The notes beneath the pieces were generated by a model. The model had not been told where the DNA came from, made no database searches, and saw only the letters and a list, made by a program, of their open reading frames with translations. Position numbers and translations under genes: made by a program. DNA of 64,000 nt. Origin: Ochrobactrum sp. CGA5 (lineage in GTDB: Bacteria > Pseudomonadota > Alphaproteobacteria > Rhizobiales > Rhizobiaceae). Position 1 is the stretch's first letter. Each line of letters begins with the position of its first letter. Location of the stretch: positions 186,001-250,000 of the forward strand of contig NZ_VCIG01000001.1 of the NCBI RefSeq assembly GCF_006345815.1, read 5' to 3'. This document shows positions 35,217-43,341 of the stretch, in pieces.

Positions 35217-36565
35217 CTAAGCCCCCGCTTGCTTGAAACCGCTTTTTTCTCTTCTGCGTCACGACTCCGGCGAACGAGATAGATAACGCATCCCCATGAT
35301 GCCAACACTATACTGATTTCAATTACGTAAATGGCTGCGAACGTTCCTGTAATAGGTGCGTACCAGGTAGCTAGTGCCAGAAGCGGCGCGCCGAGAATAT
35401 TGCCTGCATTCAGGACTGCCGTTCGATAGCTGTGCTGGCTCGCAGCGCCCAGAAGATCGACAGCTATCGACCACAGGGCAACAAACACGGTAATCCAGCA
35501 AAGCGTTCGGCAGAAGGAAACCAGCGTGTCATATTCACTGCCGAACAGATAGGGCAGATATGGCGCAATGATAAAGACGGCGAGCGAGGTGAATATGCCT
35601 ATGGCGAATGCAGCGCCAAGCAGACGCATCGTGATCGGTAGCGCATGATGGATGCCGTTTGCGCTGGCACGAGCCAGATGCGGGTAGACGAGACGGTTCA
35701 TAGCCTCGACGGTCAATGTGCTGCTGTCTATGATGCGGCGCGTAACGCCATAACTGCCGACGACGCTTGGCGGCATCAAGGTTCCGAGTAGCAGAAGGTC
35801 GGCGTTCTGCCGTACTGCCTTGAAGATGAATTGCGATGCGAACATCACGCCAAGCCGCAGTTCGTCGCGCACGATTGTATATTGTGGCCGGCCGAGCCTG
35901 CGCAGAAACAAGGTATAAACCACTGCAACCAGTACATGGACGCCAAACTGCCAATAGGCCCATCCGACGACAGTAGAGACGCCGAATACAAGGCACGCGA
36001 TTGCAGCGGCAATAGTGCGCGCAATAGCAAACCCGACAACGGAAAGATTGGCGGAGACGAAGTCAGTATGTGCGATGTAAATCTGCTCGACCAGCAGGAT
36101 GAGACGCACCAGTACAATATTTGTCACAAGCAGCAGGAATAGCCCAAACAGATTTCCAGCAAATTCAGGAGTGCTGTTCAGCCAGAATGGCAAAATCAGC
36201 ATTCCGGCCGCGACGAGGATGACTCCGGTTATTGCGATGAGAATGAGATTGTGGCCGAGCATTGCCGCATAGATCGCCCGATCTTGCGCCACACGACGGA
36301 CGAGACATTCCGCTCCGCCAAGGCCGCAGATGAAGGTGGCGATGCTGGTTACCGCCATAACCGTCACGAACAGACCAAACTCGTGAGAGCCAAGATAACG
36401 CGCGAGAATAGCAAATGTAAAAAGCTGCGCGATGTTTGCCGCAAAGAGGCTGCCGCTAGAAGCTGCATAGGACAGTAATGTCGACCAATGGCGTTTCAAG
36501 TTTCCATACCGAATTTCCGGAGGCTGCTCTGGTCCAGCGTGTCTCTGGGAGGATGAAAGACGCAT
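35213..36565 (-). CDS. Polysaccharide flippase (Wzx-type)
   Basis: A 450-residue integral membrane protein of the MOP superfamily with about 12-14 predicted spans; the first reads AANIAQLFTFAILARYLGSHEFGLF, typical of Wzx/RfbX proteins. It should flip undecaprenyl-linked repeat units across the inner membrane. The start at 36565 has no clear ribosome site and an internal start is possible, but the first span begins only near residue 35. The basic C-terminal tail (RRSRDAEEKKAVSSKRG) is cytosolic. It overlaps the downstream GNAT gene by 4 bases. Confidence 0.87.
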   Translation of the reverse strand: MRLSSSQRHAGPEQPPEIRYGNLKRHWSTLLSYAASSGSLFAANIAQLFTFAILARYLGSHEFGLFVTVMAVTSIATFICGLGGAECLVRRVAQDRAIYAAMLGHNLILIAITGVILVAAGMLILPFWLNSTPEFAGNLFGLFLLLVTNIVLVRLILLVEQIYIAHTDFVSANLSVVGFAIARTIAAAIACLVFGVSTVVGWAYWQFGVHVLVAVVYTLFLRRLGRPQYTIVRDELRLGVMFASQFIFKAVRQNADLLLLGTLMPPSVVGSYGVTRRIIDSSTLTVEAMNRLVYPHLARASANGIHHALPITMRLLGAAFAIGIFTSLAVFIIAPYLPYLFGSEYDTLVSFCRTLCWITVFVALWSIAVDLLGAASQHSYRTAVLNAGNILGAPLLALATWYAPITGTFAAIYVIEISIVLASWGCVIYLVRRSRDAEEKKAVSSKRGLR

Positions 36566-36847
36566 GGAATTTCAAGAGAAGGTTATGGCAGAGAACCGGA
36601 TGATTTTCCGTAAAGTTTTTCGTTGTGGGACAGATGTTCCATTTTCTCTTAATCCTGAAAAACCTGCGGTGCAAAGCATAGCGAGCGAAAATTATTGAAA
36701 ACCGCAGGAGTAAATGACCGTCATTTGCATTTTGGTGACACTCATTGCGGGTGATTGCCTTTTCATTAACCGAATTTTTTAATCTTTAAGTCTAATGAGA
36801 ACACTAGCGCCATGTTTGCGCTATCAAGTGAGATTTAGGGACAACTA

Positions 36848-38377
36848 ATGTACACCTTGCGCGACCTCGCTTCGAAAGCACAGGTAACGGAGACTGCCAG
36901 TGAAAATCTGGCTCCCACCGATGACCAGCTGCGTGCTGTCCGGCGCGAAAAGCATATCGTCCGCGGAGAAGAAAGGATTACTGAAACAGGCGCTCCCGTA
37001 AACAAAGGGCTGATGCTGCCTGAGCTTGATCTTTTCGAGGCACTTGCCTGGATGCGCGCACGCTGGATTTTGATCGCGGCGCTCGCAATAATCGGCAGCT
37101 TGGTAGGCCTTTCTTATGGCATAACGGCAAAACCTCGCTACACAGCCTATACCGATTTGCTGGTCCCGCCGTCCGGGCTTCAGTTGCTACCCAACGATGT
37201 CTATGCCCAAAGCCTGCAGGCAGACAGTCAGATTCTCGACATTGAAAGCAAGATGCGCATCTTAACCTCCGGCAATGTCTTGCGGAGGGTTGTGACGGAT
37301 TTGCAACTGAATGAGGATAAGGAGTTTGTCCCACCGCCGCCCGCTTTTGATCTCCGGGCCCTGTTGGGCCTCAGCAAATCGGCAGGACCGAAAGACGACA
37401 TGCTGACTGCGGTTCGCGCATTGTCGGAGCGGATCCGAGTTACGCGTCCTGAACGCTCTTATCTGGTCACGATTGCGGTATGGACCGATAACCCCGAGAA
37501 ATCGGTGGAAGTTGCAGATTCTCTGGCCAATGCTTTCCAGGAAGAAGTTGCACAAGCAGATGCCGACGGTGCAGGGCGCGCTGCTTCGGCCCTCTCTGAA
37601 CGATTGGCCTCCCTGCAGAAGGCAGCAACCGAAGCGGAGGGAAAAGTCGCAGCGTTCCGCCGGGCACATGGTCTGCAGACCGCAGGCGGGGAGCTTGTCA
37701 GTACCCAGTCGATGACCCAAATCAACTCCAAGCTGGTCGATGCCAAGGCGCGACTTGCCGAAGCAAGTACGCGTTACGAAGAATTGACTAAGGACACCGG
37801 GAGTGCTGTCAGCCCGGCGAGCACCTTGCAGTCGCCCACAATGACAAACCTGCGTGGACAATATGCTTCGCTTAAGCAACGATACGATGCTTTGGCTATG
37901 ACCTACGGGCCACGCTATCCAGAATTGATAAATGCAGAGCGCCAGCTTGCTGGTCTGGAGCAGCAGATGAAGCAGGAACGAGCACGTATCCTGCAAGCGG
38001 CCAAGGTCGATCTTGATCAGGCAAACGCCGTCGTAGCTGCTCTCAATGCGCAGGCGGCCTCCGCACGTTCCGCCGTTGCGCTCGATAATGATGCGCAAGT
38101 TCAGCTTTCCGACCTCGAACGTGACATGGCGGCGAAGGTGTCGATTTATAACACGTTCCTGACCCGCTCCTCTGAGACGAGCCAGCGCCAGCAGCTTGAT
38201 GCTACCAACATTCGGATCATCTCGACTGCCATTCCTCCGATCGGTCGCAGTTGGCCACCCAAGACCGTTGTGCTGGGGGCCGCGGGCGGCATCGCCGGAA
38301 TGGGGCTCGGTGTAGTTCTTGCGCTTAGTTTGGGCTATCTTGGTGCGTGGCGTCGAAACCGTGAGGGGCTGGCCTGA
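36848..38377 (+). CDS. Wzz/GumC-family chain-length or export protein without kinase domain
   Basis: A 509-residue polysaccharide co-polymerase. After an N-terminal cytosolic region of about 70 residues come a first span (RWILIAALAIIGSLVGLSYG), a large periplasmic domain with coiled coils (about 230-440, ending RSSETSQRQQLDATNI), and a second span after the Pro-rich motif RSWPPKTVVLGAAGG. It ends 15 residues later with no Walker-type tyrosine kinase domain, so if a kinase is needed it must be a separate protein. The extended cytosolic N-terminus is unusual for plain Wzz. Confidence 0.87.
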   Translation: MYTLRDLASKAQVTETASENLAPTDDQLRAVRREKHIVRGEERITETGAPVNKGLMLPELDLFEALAWMRARWILIAALAIIGSLVGLSYGITAKPRYTAYTDLLVPPSGLQLLPNDVYAQSLQADSQILDIESKMRILTSGNVLRRVVTDLQLNEDKEFVPPPPAFDLRALLGLSKSAGPKDDMLTAVRALSERIRVTRPERSYLVTIAVWTDNPEKSVEVADSLANAFQEEVAQADADGAGRAASALSERLASLQKAATEAEGKVAAFRRAHGLQTAGGELVSTQSMTQINSKLVDAKARLAEASTRYEELTKDTGSAVSPASTLQSPTMTNLRGQYASLKQRYDALAMTYGPRYPELINAERQLAGLEQQMKQERARILQAAKVDLDQANAVVAALNAQAASARSAVALDNDAQVQLSDLERDMAAKVSIYNTFLTRSSETSQRQQLDATNIRIISTAIPPIGRSWPPKTVVLGAAGGIAGMGLGVVLALSLGYLGAWRRNREGLA

Positions 38378-38830
38378 CTTGGGTGAACTGTCGGTTCATC
38401 GCCACAAGGAGAAGCTGCCGCCAGCCATCGGGTCGCTCTTTTCTCCTATATGTCCTCAGCATCTGGAGAGGTGCGGTTTCCCATCCAGACATCAGCGCCG
38501 TTAAGGGCACGGTTCATCGGCGTAGGCGGTGACCTTCTTGTACGTAGATTGCTGGTGTTACTGGTTTAGTTCTAACGCTTATCTAGAGAATGATCCTGCC
38601 ACTTCGTGATATTAAGGAAGCGGAAAATACAGATAACGACCTTGTATTAGCGCTCCTTTATATTTGCCTTTGGCTTTACGGATTATACATGTCTTGTATG
38701 GAAAGTACGTTTTTCAGAACGGCGGGTCATTGTGGTTCTGCATGATGGTTGCTGTCTTCGAATTGCGCTTACAGGCAAAGGCAAGACTTGTCTGAAACGG
38801 CTTTTGGGGGAGCTGGGGGCACAGGTGGAA
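38378..38830. other. Intergenic stretch before the deacetylase gene
   Basis: About 450 bases on which I cannot place a convincing feature. An ATG at 38590 opens 51 codons (MILPLRDIKEAENTDNDLVL...) with one hydrophobic segment, but the ribosome site is weak and I do not call it. The deacetylase frame is open from a GTG at 38732, so part of this stretch could be coding. No terminator is evident after the Wzz gene. Confidence 0.5.
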
Positions 38831-39619
38831 ATGGATAGTCTCGACAAGGTGCGCAGTCGCCTGGAATGGTATGCTATTCGGCTGAACGATAGTGTCAGTC
38901 GTCGGTTCCCATTGCGCCCATTCTGCTTGCCCAAAAACGAGCGGATCATCACGTTCACATTCGATGATGTGCCTGACACGGCGGAAAGTGCCGGGGGCGC
39001 TATTCTGGACAAGTACGGGGTCCATGGCACGTTTTATATTGCCGGTAATCTGGTGGGCACGAAAGAAGCCAAAAGGAACCTGATCACGCAGGAAGGGTGC
39101 CGGAAGCTGGTCGAGCATGGGCACGAGTTGGGCTGCCATACCTATAACCATCTCAAGGTTCCTTACTTCGGGGCTCGGACGATAGTGTCCGACCTTGCTC
39201 GCAACACTGCCTACCTCGATGCATTCGAGCCAGACCGTGCCGAGCCTCGGAATTTCGCTTATCCTTATTGCGCATCTTCCATGATGTCGCGTCGGCTTTT
39301 TGCCGATCGTTATGCGACATGTCGCGGTGGCGGCAACCGTATCAATCGTGGCATGATCGATCTCGCCTTTTTGCAAGCCGTGGAAATCAGGCAACCTGAT
39401 GAAGACGCTGCACGCCAGATCCGCTGGATCGATGATTTAAGCGCCAATCCCGGCTGGCTTATTTTCTACACTCACGATGTCAGCGACAGACCGACAGAAT
39501 TCGGGTGCAAGCCTGAAACCTTTGAGCGCCTCGTATCTCACGCGGTGAGAAGCGGAGCGACTGTTCTTTCCGTTCGCGAGGCCTTGGCGCGCCTTGGCGT
39601 ACAACGAGGTGCCGCTTGA
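38831..39619 (+). CDS. Polysaccharide deacetylase (NodB domain)
   Basis: A carbohydrate esterase family 4 protein, 262 residues from the chosen ATG. Motif 1 is ITFTFDDVPDTAES with the catalytic and metal Asp, motif 2 is GCHTYNH (metal histidines), motif 3 is RNFAYPYCASS, and the late HDVSD histidine follows. No signal peptide is visible with either start (a GTG at 38732 would add 33 residues), implying cytoplasmic action on a lipid-linked or nucleotide-linked sugar. It overlaps the next glycosyltransferase by 4 bases. It probably removes N- or O-acetyl groups from the polysaccharide precursor. Confidence 0.85.
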   Translation: MDSLDKVRSRLEWYAIRLNDSVSRRFPLRPFCLPKNERIITFTFDDVPDTAESAGGAILDKYGVHGTFYIAGNLVGTKEAKRNLITQEGCRKLVEHGHELGCHTYNHLKVPYFGARTIVSDLARNTAYLDAFEPDRAEPRNFAYPYCASSMMSRRLFADRYATCRGGGNRINRGMIDLAFLQAVEIRQPDEDAARQIRWIDDLSANPGWLIFYTHDVSDRPTEFGCKPETFERLVSHAVRSGATVLSVREALARLGVQRGAA

Positions 39620-40860
39620 CGCATGTAAATGATAAGGAACATCGCCTGCTGGCGATCAATAACTATTTTTATCGACGCGGTGGCGCCGAAACTGTTTTTC
39701 TCGACCACATCAAACTGTTTTCTGATATTGGCTGGCAAACTGCTCCTTTCGCTATGCAGCACCCTGATAATTTTGCAACCGATTGGTCTTCCTATTTCGT
39801 TTCGGAAATTGAATACGGCCGGAAAAGCAGCCCGTTCACCAAAGTCGTACAGGCGGGCAAAATCATCTACTCGTGGGAGGCGCGTGACCGGATTAAGGCG
39901 CTGATCGAGCGCTTTCGCCCGAATGTGGCGCATGCACACAATATCTATCATCATTTGTCGCCGTCGATTTTTCCGGTGCTGAAGCAAGCCGGTGTGCCAA
40001 CAGTTATGACGGCACATGACCTGAAACTGGCCTGTCCGGCTTATAAGATGCTGTCACATAACCACATATGCGAACGCTGCAAGGGCGGACGCATCTACAA
40101 TGTGGCGCTTCATAAATGCATAAAGGATTCCACTGCGCTCAGCGGGCTGGTTCTCGTCGAAACGGCAATCCATCGGATGCTTGGCCTCTACCGCAATACA
40201 CTTGACCGTATCGTCGTACCGAGCCGCTTCTATATTGCCAAGCTGGCCGAGTGGGGGTGGCCGGAGGAGCAGCTGGTCTATATTCCAAATTTTGCTCATA
40301 CTGATGATCTGAAACCCTTTTCGGACGAAGGCCAATACTTCGCCTATGTCGGAAGACTGGCACCCGAAAAGGGGATCAGTACCCTCATTCGCTCAGCTGC
40401 CATTGCGGGCCAGAAACTCGTCATTGCGGGTACTGGACCCGAAGAGCAATCGTTGAAGGCGCTCGCGAATGAGGCGGGAGGCGATGTCATATTTACAGGC
40501 TATGTTTCGGGCGAGCGGTTGCATCGACTTATCGGTGAGGCGAAGGCGCTCGTTCTGCCGTCTGAATGGTATGAAAATGCCCCGATCAGCATTCTGGAAG
40601 CCTATGCTCTTGGAGTGCCGGTAATTGGCACCGACATTGGTGGAATTCCCGAAATGATCATCGGAGGCGAGACCGGAATGATTTCCCGTGCGGGCGACGT
40701 CGATGATCTGGCCCGCGTCCTTGGCGATGTTGCAAGGTTATCTCCGCAGGCACGGCGCAAGATGGGAAATGTGGGGCGGGTCTGGGCCGGTAGCGAATTC
40801 TCGCCACAGGCATACAGAACCCGGACATTGGAACTTTATGCCGAGTTGGGTGCACTTTGA
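39616..40860 (+). CDS. Glycosyltransferase family 4
   Basis: A 414-residue GT-B enzyme. The N-terminal acceptor domain starts LLAINNYFYRRGGAETVFL; the donor domain carries YVGRLAPEKGISTLI near residue 240 and the EX7E motif in SEWYENAPISILEAY near residue 318. Translation starts with TTG in a TTGA overlap with the deacetylase stop. A Cys-rich segment (ACPAYKMLSHNHICERCKGG) near 135-155 is frequent in this subgroup. It should transfer a sugar from a nucleotide donor to a lipid-linked intermediate. Confidence 0.88.
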   Translation: MTHVNDKEHRLLAINNYFYRRGGAETVFLDHIKLFSDIGWQTAPFAMQHPDNFATDWSSYFVSEIEYGRKSSPFTKVVQAGKIIYSWEARDRIKALIERFRPNVAHAHNIYHHLSPSIFPVLKQAGVPTVMTAHDLKLACPAYKMLSHNHICERCKGGRIYNVALHKCIKDSTALSGLVLVETAIHRMLGLYRNTLDRIVVPSRFYIAKLAEWGWPEEQLVYIPNFAHTDDLKPFSDEGQYFAYVGRLAPEKGISTLIRSAAIAGQKLVIAGTGPEEQSLKALANEAGGDVIFTGYVSGERLHRLIGEAKALVLPSEWYENAPISILEAYALGVPVIGTDIGGIPEMIIGGETGMISRAGDVDDLARVLGDVARLSPQARRKMGNVGRVWAGSEFSPQAYRTRTLELYAELGAL

Positions 40861-41987
40861 TGGTCCGAAACGGTAAACGGCCTCGCGTCATGATGCTCGG
40901 CCTGCGCGGTGTTCCAAACGTGCAGGGTGGGGTGGAAAAGCATGTCGAAGAGCTGGCTCGGCTTTACGTGACGAAAGGATGGGACGTCGAGGTCATCGGG
41001 CGCAGTCCTTATCTGGAAAAGAAGCAGCCTTATGTCTGGGAGGGTGTGAGGGTGACGCCGATATGGGCGCCCACCTCCATGAAGTTCGAGGCGATTGTCC
41101 ATACGATATTGGGCGTTTTGCAGGCAGGTTTCAAACGTCCCGACGTCCTGCATATTCATGCAATTGGCCCGGCTCTTGCCGTTCCGCTGGCGCGCCTGTT
41201 GGGGTTGCGCACGGTGGTGACGCATCACGGTTTTGACTATAATCGCCAGAAGTGGGGGCGTCTTGCGCGCGCGATGCTGAAGCTTGGTGAATGGTGTGGA
41301 ATGCGTTTTGCAAATGCGCGTATCGCAGTGTCCAACGACATAGCACAAACCATTCAGCAGCATTACCATGTGCCGATCACTTTCATACCGAATGGCGTTA
41401 CGCTCCGTCCTGTCTGTCGAGATAAAGCTCGGCTGGAGAAGTACGGCTTGTCACCGGAGCGGTATATTGCTTTGGTAGCGCGGATTGTCCCAGAAAAACG
41501 CCAGCTTGATCTCATTGAAGCCTTCGCAAAGCTGTCCGATCCTTCTGTGAAGCTAGCTCTGATCGGTTCGGCTGAGTACACCGCTGAATATGCCATGGCT
41601 GTTCGCGCCAGAGCTGATGCCGTGCCGGGTGTCGTTCTGACAGGGGCCCTTCAGGGGGATGAGTTGTCGGCCTTGTTCAGTCAGGCGTCACTCTTCGTTC
41701 TACCATCCAGCCATGAAGGCATGCCGATCGCGCTTCTGGAAGCGATGGGGTATGGCTTGAATGTGCTCGCAAGCGATATTACCGCCAATGTCGAAGTGGG
41801 GCTTGCGAAGGATAGCTATTTTCCGCTTGGTGATGTCGATGCATTGAAGGATGCGCTGCGGAAAAAGCTAGATGGGCCGCTGAGCAGCGAGCAGTCGCAG
41901 GAAATGATCAACTGGATTGCGCGAGACTATAGCTGGAGCGGGATCGCCGACCGTACGTTGGAAGTCTATACATCCATTTTGAAATGA
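40860..41987 (+). CDS. Glycosyltransferase family 4
   Basis: A 375-residue GT-B enzyme whose N-terminus, MMLGLRGVPNVQGGVEKHVEEL, is typical of the rhamnosyl/galactosyl transferase-like group. The donor domain shows VARIVPEKRQLDLIEAF near residue 205 and EX7E in SSHEGMPIALLEAM near residue 285. Its ATG shares one base with the preceding stop (TGATG), so it is coupled to the upstream GT4. The following hairpin ends the deacetylase-GT4-GT4 operon. Confidence 0.9.
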   Translation: MVRNGKRPRVMMLGLRGVPNVQGGVEKHVEELARLYVTKGWDVEVIGRSPYLEKKQPYVWEGVRVTPIWAPTSMKFEAIVHTILGVLQAGFKRPDVLHIHAIGPALAVPLARLLGLRTVVTHHGFDYNRQKWGRLARAMLKLGEWCGMRFANARIAVSNDIAQTIQQHYHVPITFIPNGVTLRPVCRDKARLEKYGLSPERYIALVARIVPEKRQLDLIEAFAKLSDPSVKLALIGSAEYTAEYAMAVRARADAVPGVVLTGALQGDELSALFSQASLFVLPSSHEGMPIALLEAMGYGLNVLASDITANVEVGLAKDSYFPLGDVDALKDALRKKLDGPLSSEQSQEMINWIARDYSWSGIADRTLEVYTSILK

Positions 41988-42004
41988 ATGTTGTCCGTTA
42001 AAAC

Positions 42005-42040
42005 AATGGCCCCAGAGTTTTGAGCTCCGGGGCCATTTAT
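42005..42040 (+). terminator. Terminator after the GT4 operon
   Basis: AATGGCCCCAGAG (42005-42017) pairs with CTCCGGGGCCATT (42025-42037) with one mismatch around a 7-base loop, 17 bases after the stop. Few T residues follow on the + strand, but on the minus strand the structure also faces gcrA, so it may serve both convergent transcripts. Confidence 0.75.
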
Positions 42041-42059
42041 AGTAAATCTCATGCAGATA

Positions 42060-42599
42060 TTAACGAGCGCGGCGGCGCTCCGCCGTGGGCTGAAAAGCCA
42101 TGCGCGAATGATAGCTGCAATAAGGGCTCGATTCACCGGATTCATGCCCGCAGAAATGGAAATCTTCGTTCAGCGGATCGCCGATCGGCCACTTGCAGGT
42201 GCGCTCACTCAGTTGCAGCAGCGAGAGACGGCGCGAAATCGGCACTACGACATCGGAAGCGGGCTTCACTACGGTTTCTGCAACGACATCTACAGCGTAA
42301 TCCATCTGAAGGGCCGTTGCACCAACCGTCTTGGTGACCGTAGCTGTGCGCATCGTCGTCGTATGTACGCCGGTTGAATGTTGTGCTGCAGGACGTGGCG
42401 CTGCGGCAACCGTATTGACCTTCTTGCTGCGCGGAGCAGCGGTCGTGGTTTTGCCACGGCCCGAAAGCTTCAAACGGTGCACTTTTCCGATCACTGCATT
42501 GCGGCTCACGCCGCCTAGCTGCGCTGCGATTTGGCTTGCACTCAAACCTTCGCTCCACAGTTTCTTCAGTAGTTCGACGCGTTCGTCTGTCCAGTTCAT
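42060..42599 (-). CDS. gcrA: GcrA cell-cycle transcriptional regulator
   Basis: A 179-residue alphaproteobacterial master regulator that, with sigma-70, activates promoters bearing CcrM-methylated GANTC sites. The N-terminal DNA-binding domain is diagnostic: MNWTDERVELLKKLWSEGLS, then AAQLGGVSRNAVIGKVHRL (residues 25-43). The C-terminal region has CKWPIGDP and a Cys/His group (FCGHESGESSPYCSYHSRM). A low-complexity linker joins them. ATG 42599 gives the canonical MNWTDE start; an in-frame ATG at 42614 would add five residues. Two GANTC sites, at 42631 and 42746, lie upstream. Confidence 0.95.
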   Translation of the reverse strand: MNWTDERVELLKKLWSEGLSASQIAAQLGGVSRNAVIGKVHRLKLSGRGKTTTAAPRSKKVNTVAAAPRPAAQHSTGVHTTTMRTATVTKTVGATALQMDYAVDVVAETVVKPASDVVVPISRRLSLLQLSERTCKWPIGDPLNEDFHFCGHESGESSPYCSYHSRMAFQPTAERRRAR

Positions 42600-43020
42600 C
42601 GCCCTGGGCTCCAATCATTTTCGTTATCCGGAATCCACCAGTGTTCTCGGATTGCTCCAAGCGCAAACACCATATCTATCCGGGTGACTAGGTCCGCCGC
42701 ACGAAATGTAGCTTTAATCTCTAAAAAGAAACTACAATATCCAACGACTCCATGACAAGGGATAGCCCTGTCAGGCAGATTCCATTTTTATGGTTTTCCC
42801 CAACTTGGGTGGTAAAGACGGTTTTTCTTTGATCCGCGCCGAAATTTTGCACACAATTGCTTCTGCACTGAAACCCCGGATTGTTTCAGAGTGGAACATT
42901 GCGAACTTGCAGAACGGATCTGCCGTCTGGCAGCCTCAATCGAGGGAGGCCTTTCTCTATATAGTCTCGACGCTCCCGTAAAGTCGCCTTTGACCTCTGA
43001 ATGTCACCAGAACGCGAAAA

Positions 43021-43036
43021 TGCATGAACTCATGCA
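43021..43036. promoter_or_regulatory. Perfect 7+7 inverted repeat upstream of argD
   Basis: TGCATGA-AC-TCATGCA is a perfect inverted repeat with a 2-base centre. It lies about 33 bases ahead of the TTGACA element. It resembles, but does not match in spacing, ArgR-type boxes (TGNAT...ATNCA). A regulator site for the arg genes is possible. Confidence 0.3.
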
Positions 43037-43068
43037 GAAAGATGGCCTTCAAACCTCGTTTGCTTTGA

Positions 43069-43099
43069 TTGACATTTTTTCTATGAACGCCAATATACG
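43069..43099 (+). promoter_or_regulatory. Possible promoter upstream of argD
   Basis: A perfect -35 TTGACA at 43069-43074 is followed after 17 bases by AATATA (43092-43097), or after 19 by TATACG (43094-43099). The -10 is mediocre. A transcript from here would begin immediately before the hairpin at 43115. Confidence 0.4.
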
Positions 43100-43114
43100 C
43101 GCGAGATAAATATG

Positions 43115-43135
43115 CCGCCCTGGGGGCGGTTTTTT
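43115..43135 (+). terminator. Intrinsic terminator or attenuator ahead of argD
   Basis: CCGCCC (43115-43120), loop TGG, GGGCGG (43124-43129), then six T. It stands about 200 bases upstream of argD and just downstream of a TTGACA element, so it either ends a small upstream transcript or attenuates the arg operon. Confidence 0.7.
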
Positions 43136-43341
43136 ATTTCTGCCGGCGGCTCAGGCACGGAGCTTGAGTTAACCGGGCCATTCCTCTCATGTCTCATTAT
43201 AGTTTTGGCAGTTTGGAATGGAGTATCGGCGTCATTCGAAAGGTGGGAACCATTTCGGGCGCTTGAGGACTGTTTATGGGAAACACAGCTTTGCCGGTGT
43301 CACCGAGCGAGCTGCTAAAAGGGCTTTGGAGGCCTGATGCT

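Larger units (their letters stand above)
42600..43341. other. Long gcrA-argD intergenic region
   Basis: About 740 bases without a credible protein gene. It carries the gcrA promoter region with GANTC sites (42631-42635 and 42746-42750), an inverted repeat at 43021-43036, a TTGACA element at 43069, and a terminator hairpin at 43115. A further segment near 43230-43262 (CGAAAGGTGGGAACCATTTCGGG) looks like a decayed copy of the dispersed repeat. A small RNA or leader peptide is possible but unproven. Confidence 0.6.

Noticed and set aside
36741-36800. Possible CtrA-type site (TTAA pair) ahead of the Wzz gene
   Set aside because: The two TTAA blocks are separated by 9, not 7, bases, so the match to the CtrA consensus fails.
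38590-38745. A 51-codon frame (MILPLRDIKEAENTDN...) with one hydrophobic segment
   Set aside because: Only TAGAGA directly before the ATG, no family resemblance, and it overlaps the possible upstream extension of the deacetylase frame; not enough to call a gene.
42790-42981. A 63-codon + strand frame in the gcrA-argD spacer
   Set aside because: No ribosome site and no hydrophobic or domain pattern; treated as chance.
43112-43318. A 68-codon + strand frame before argD
   Set aside because: It begins inside the terminator hairpin and has no ribosome site.
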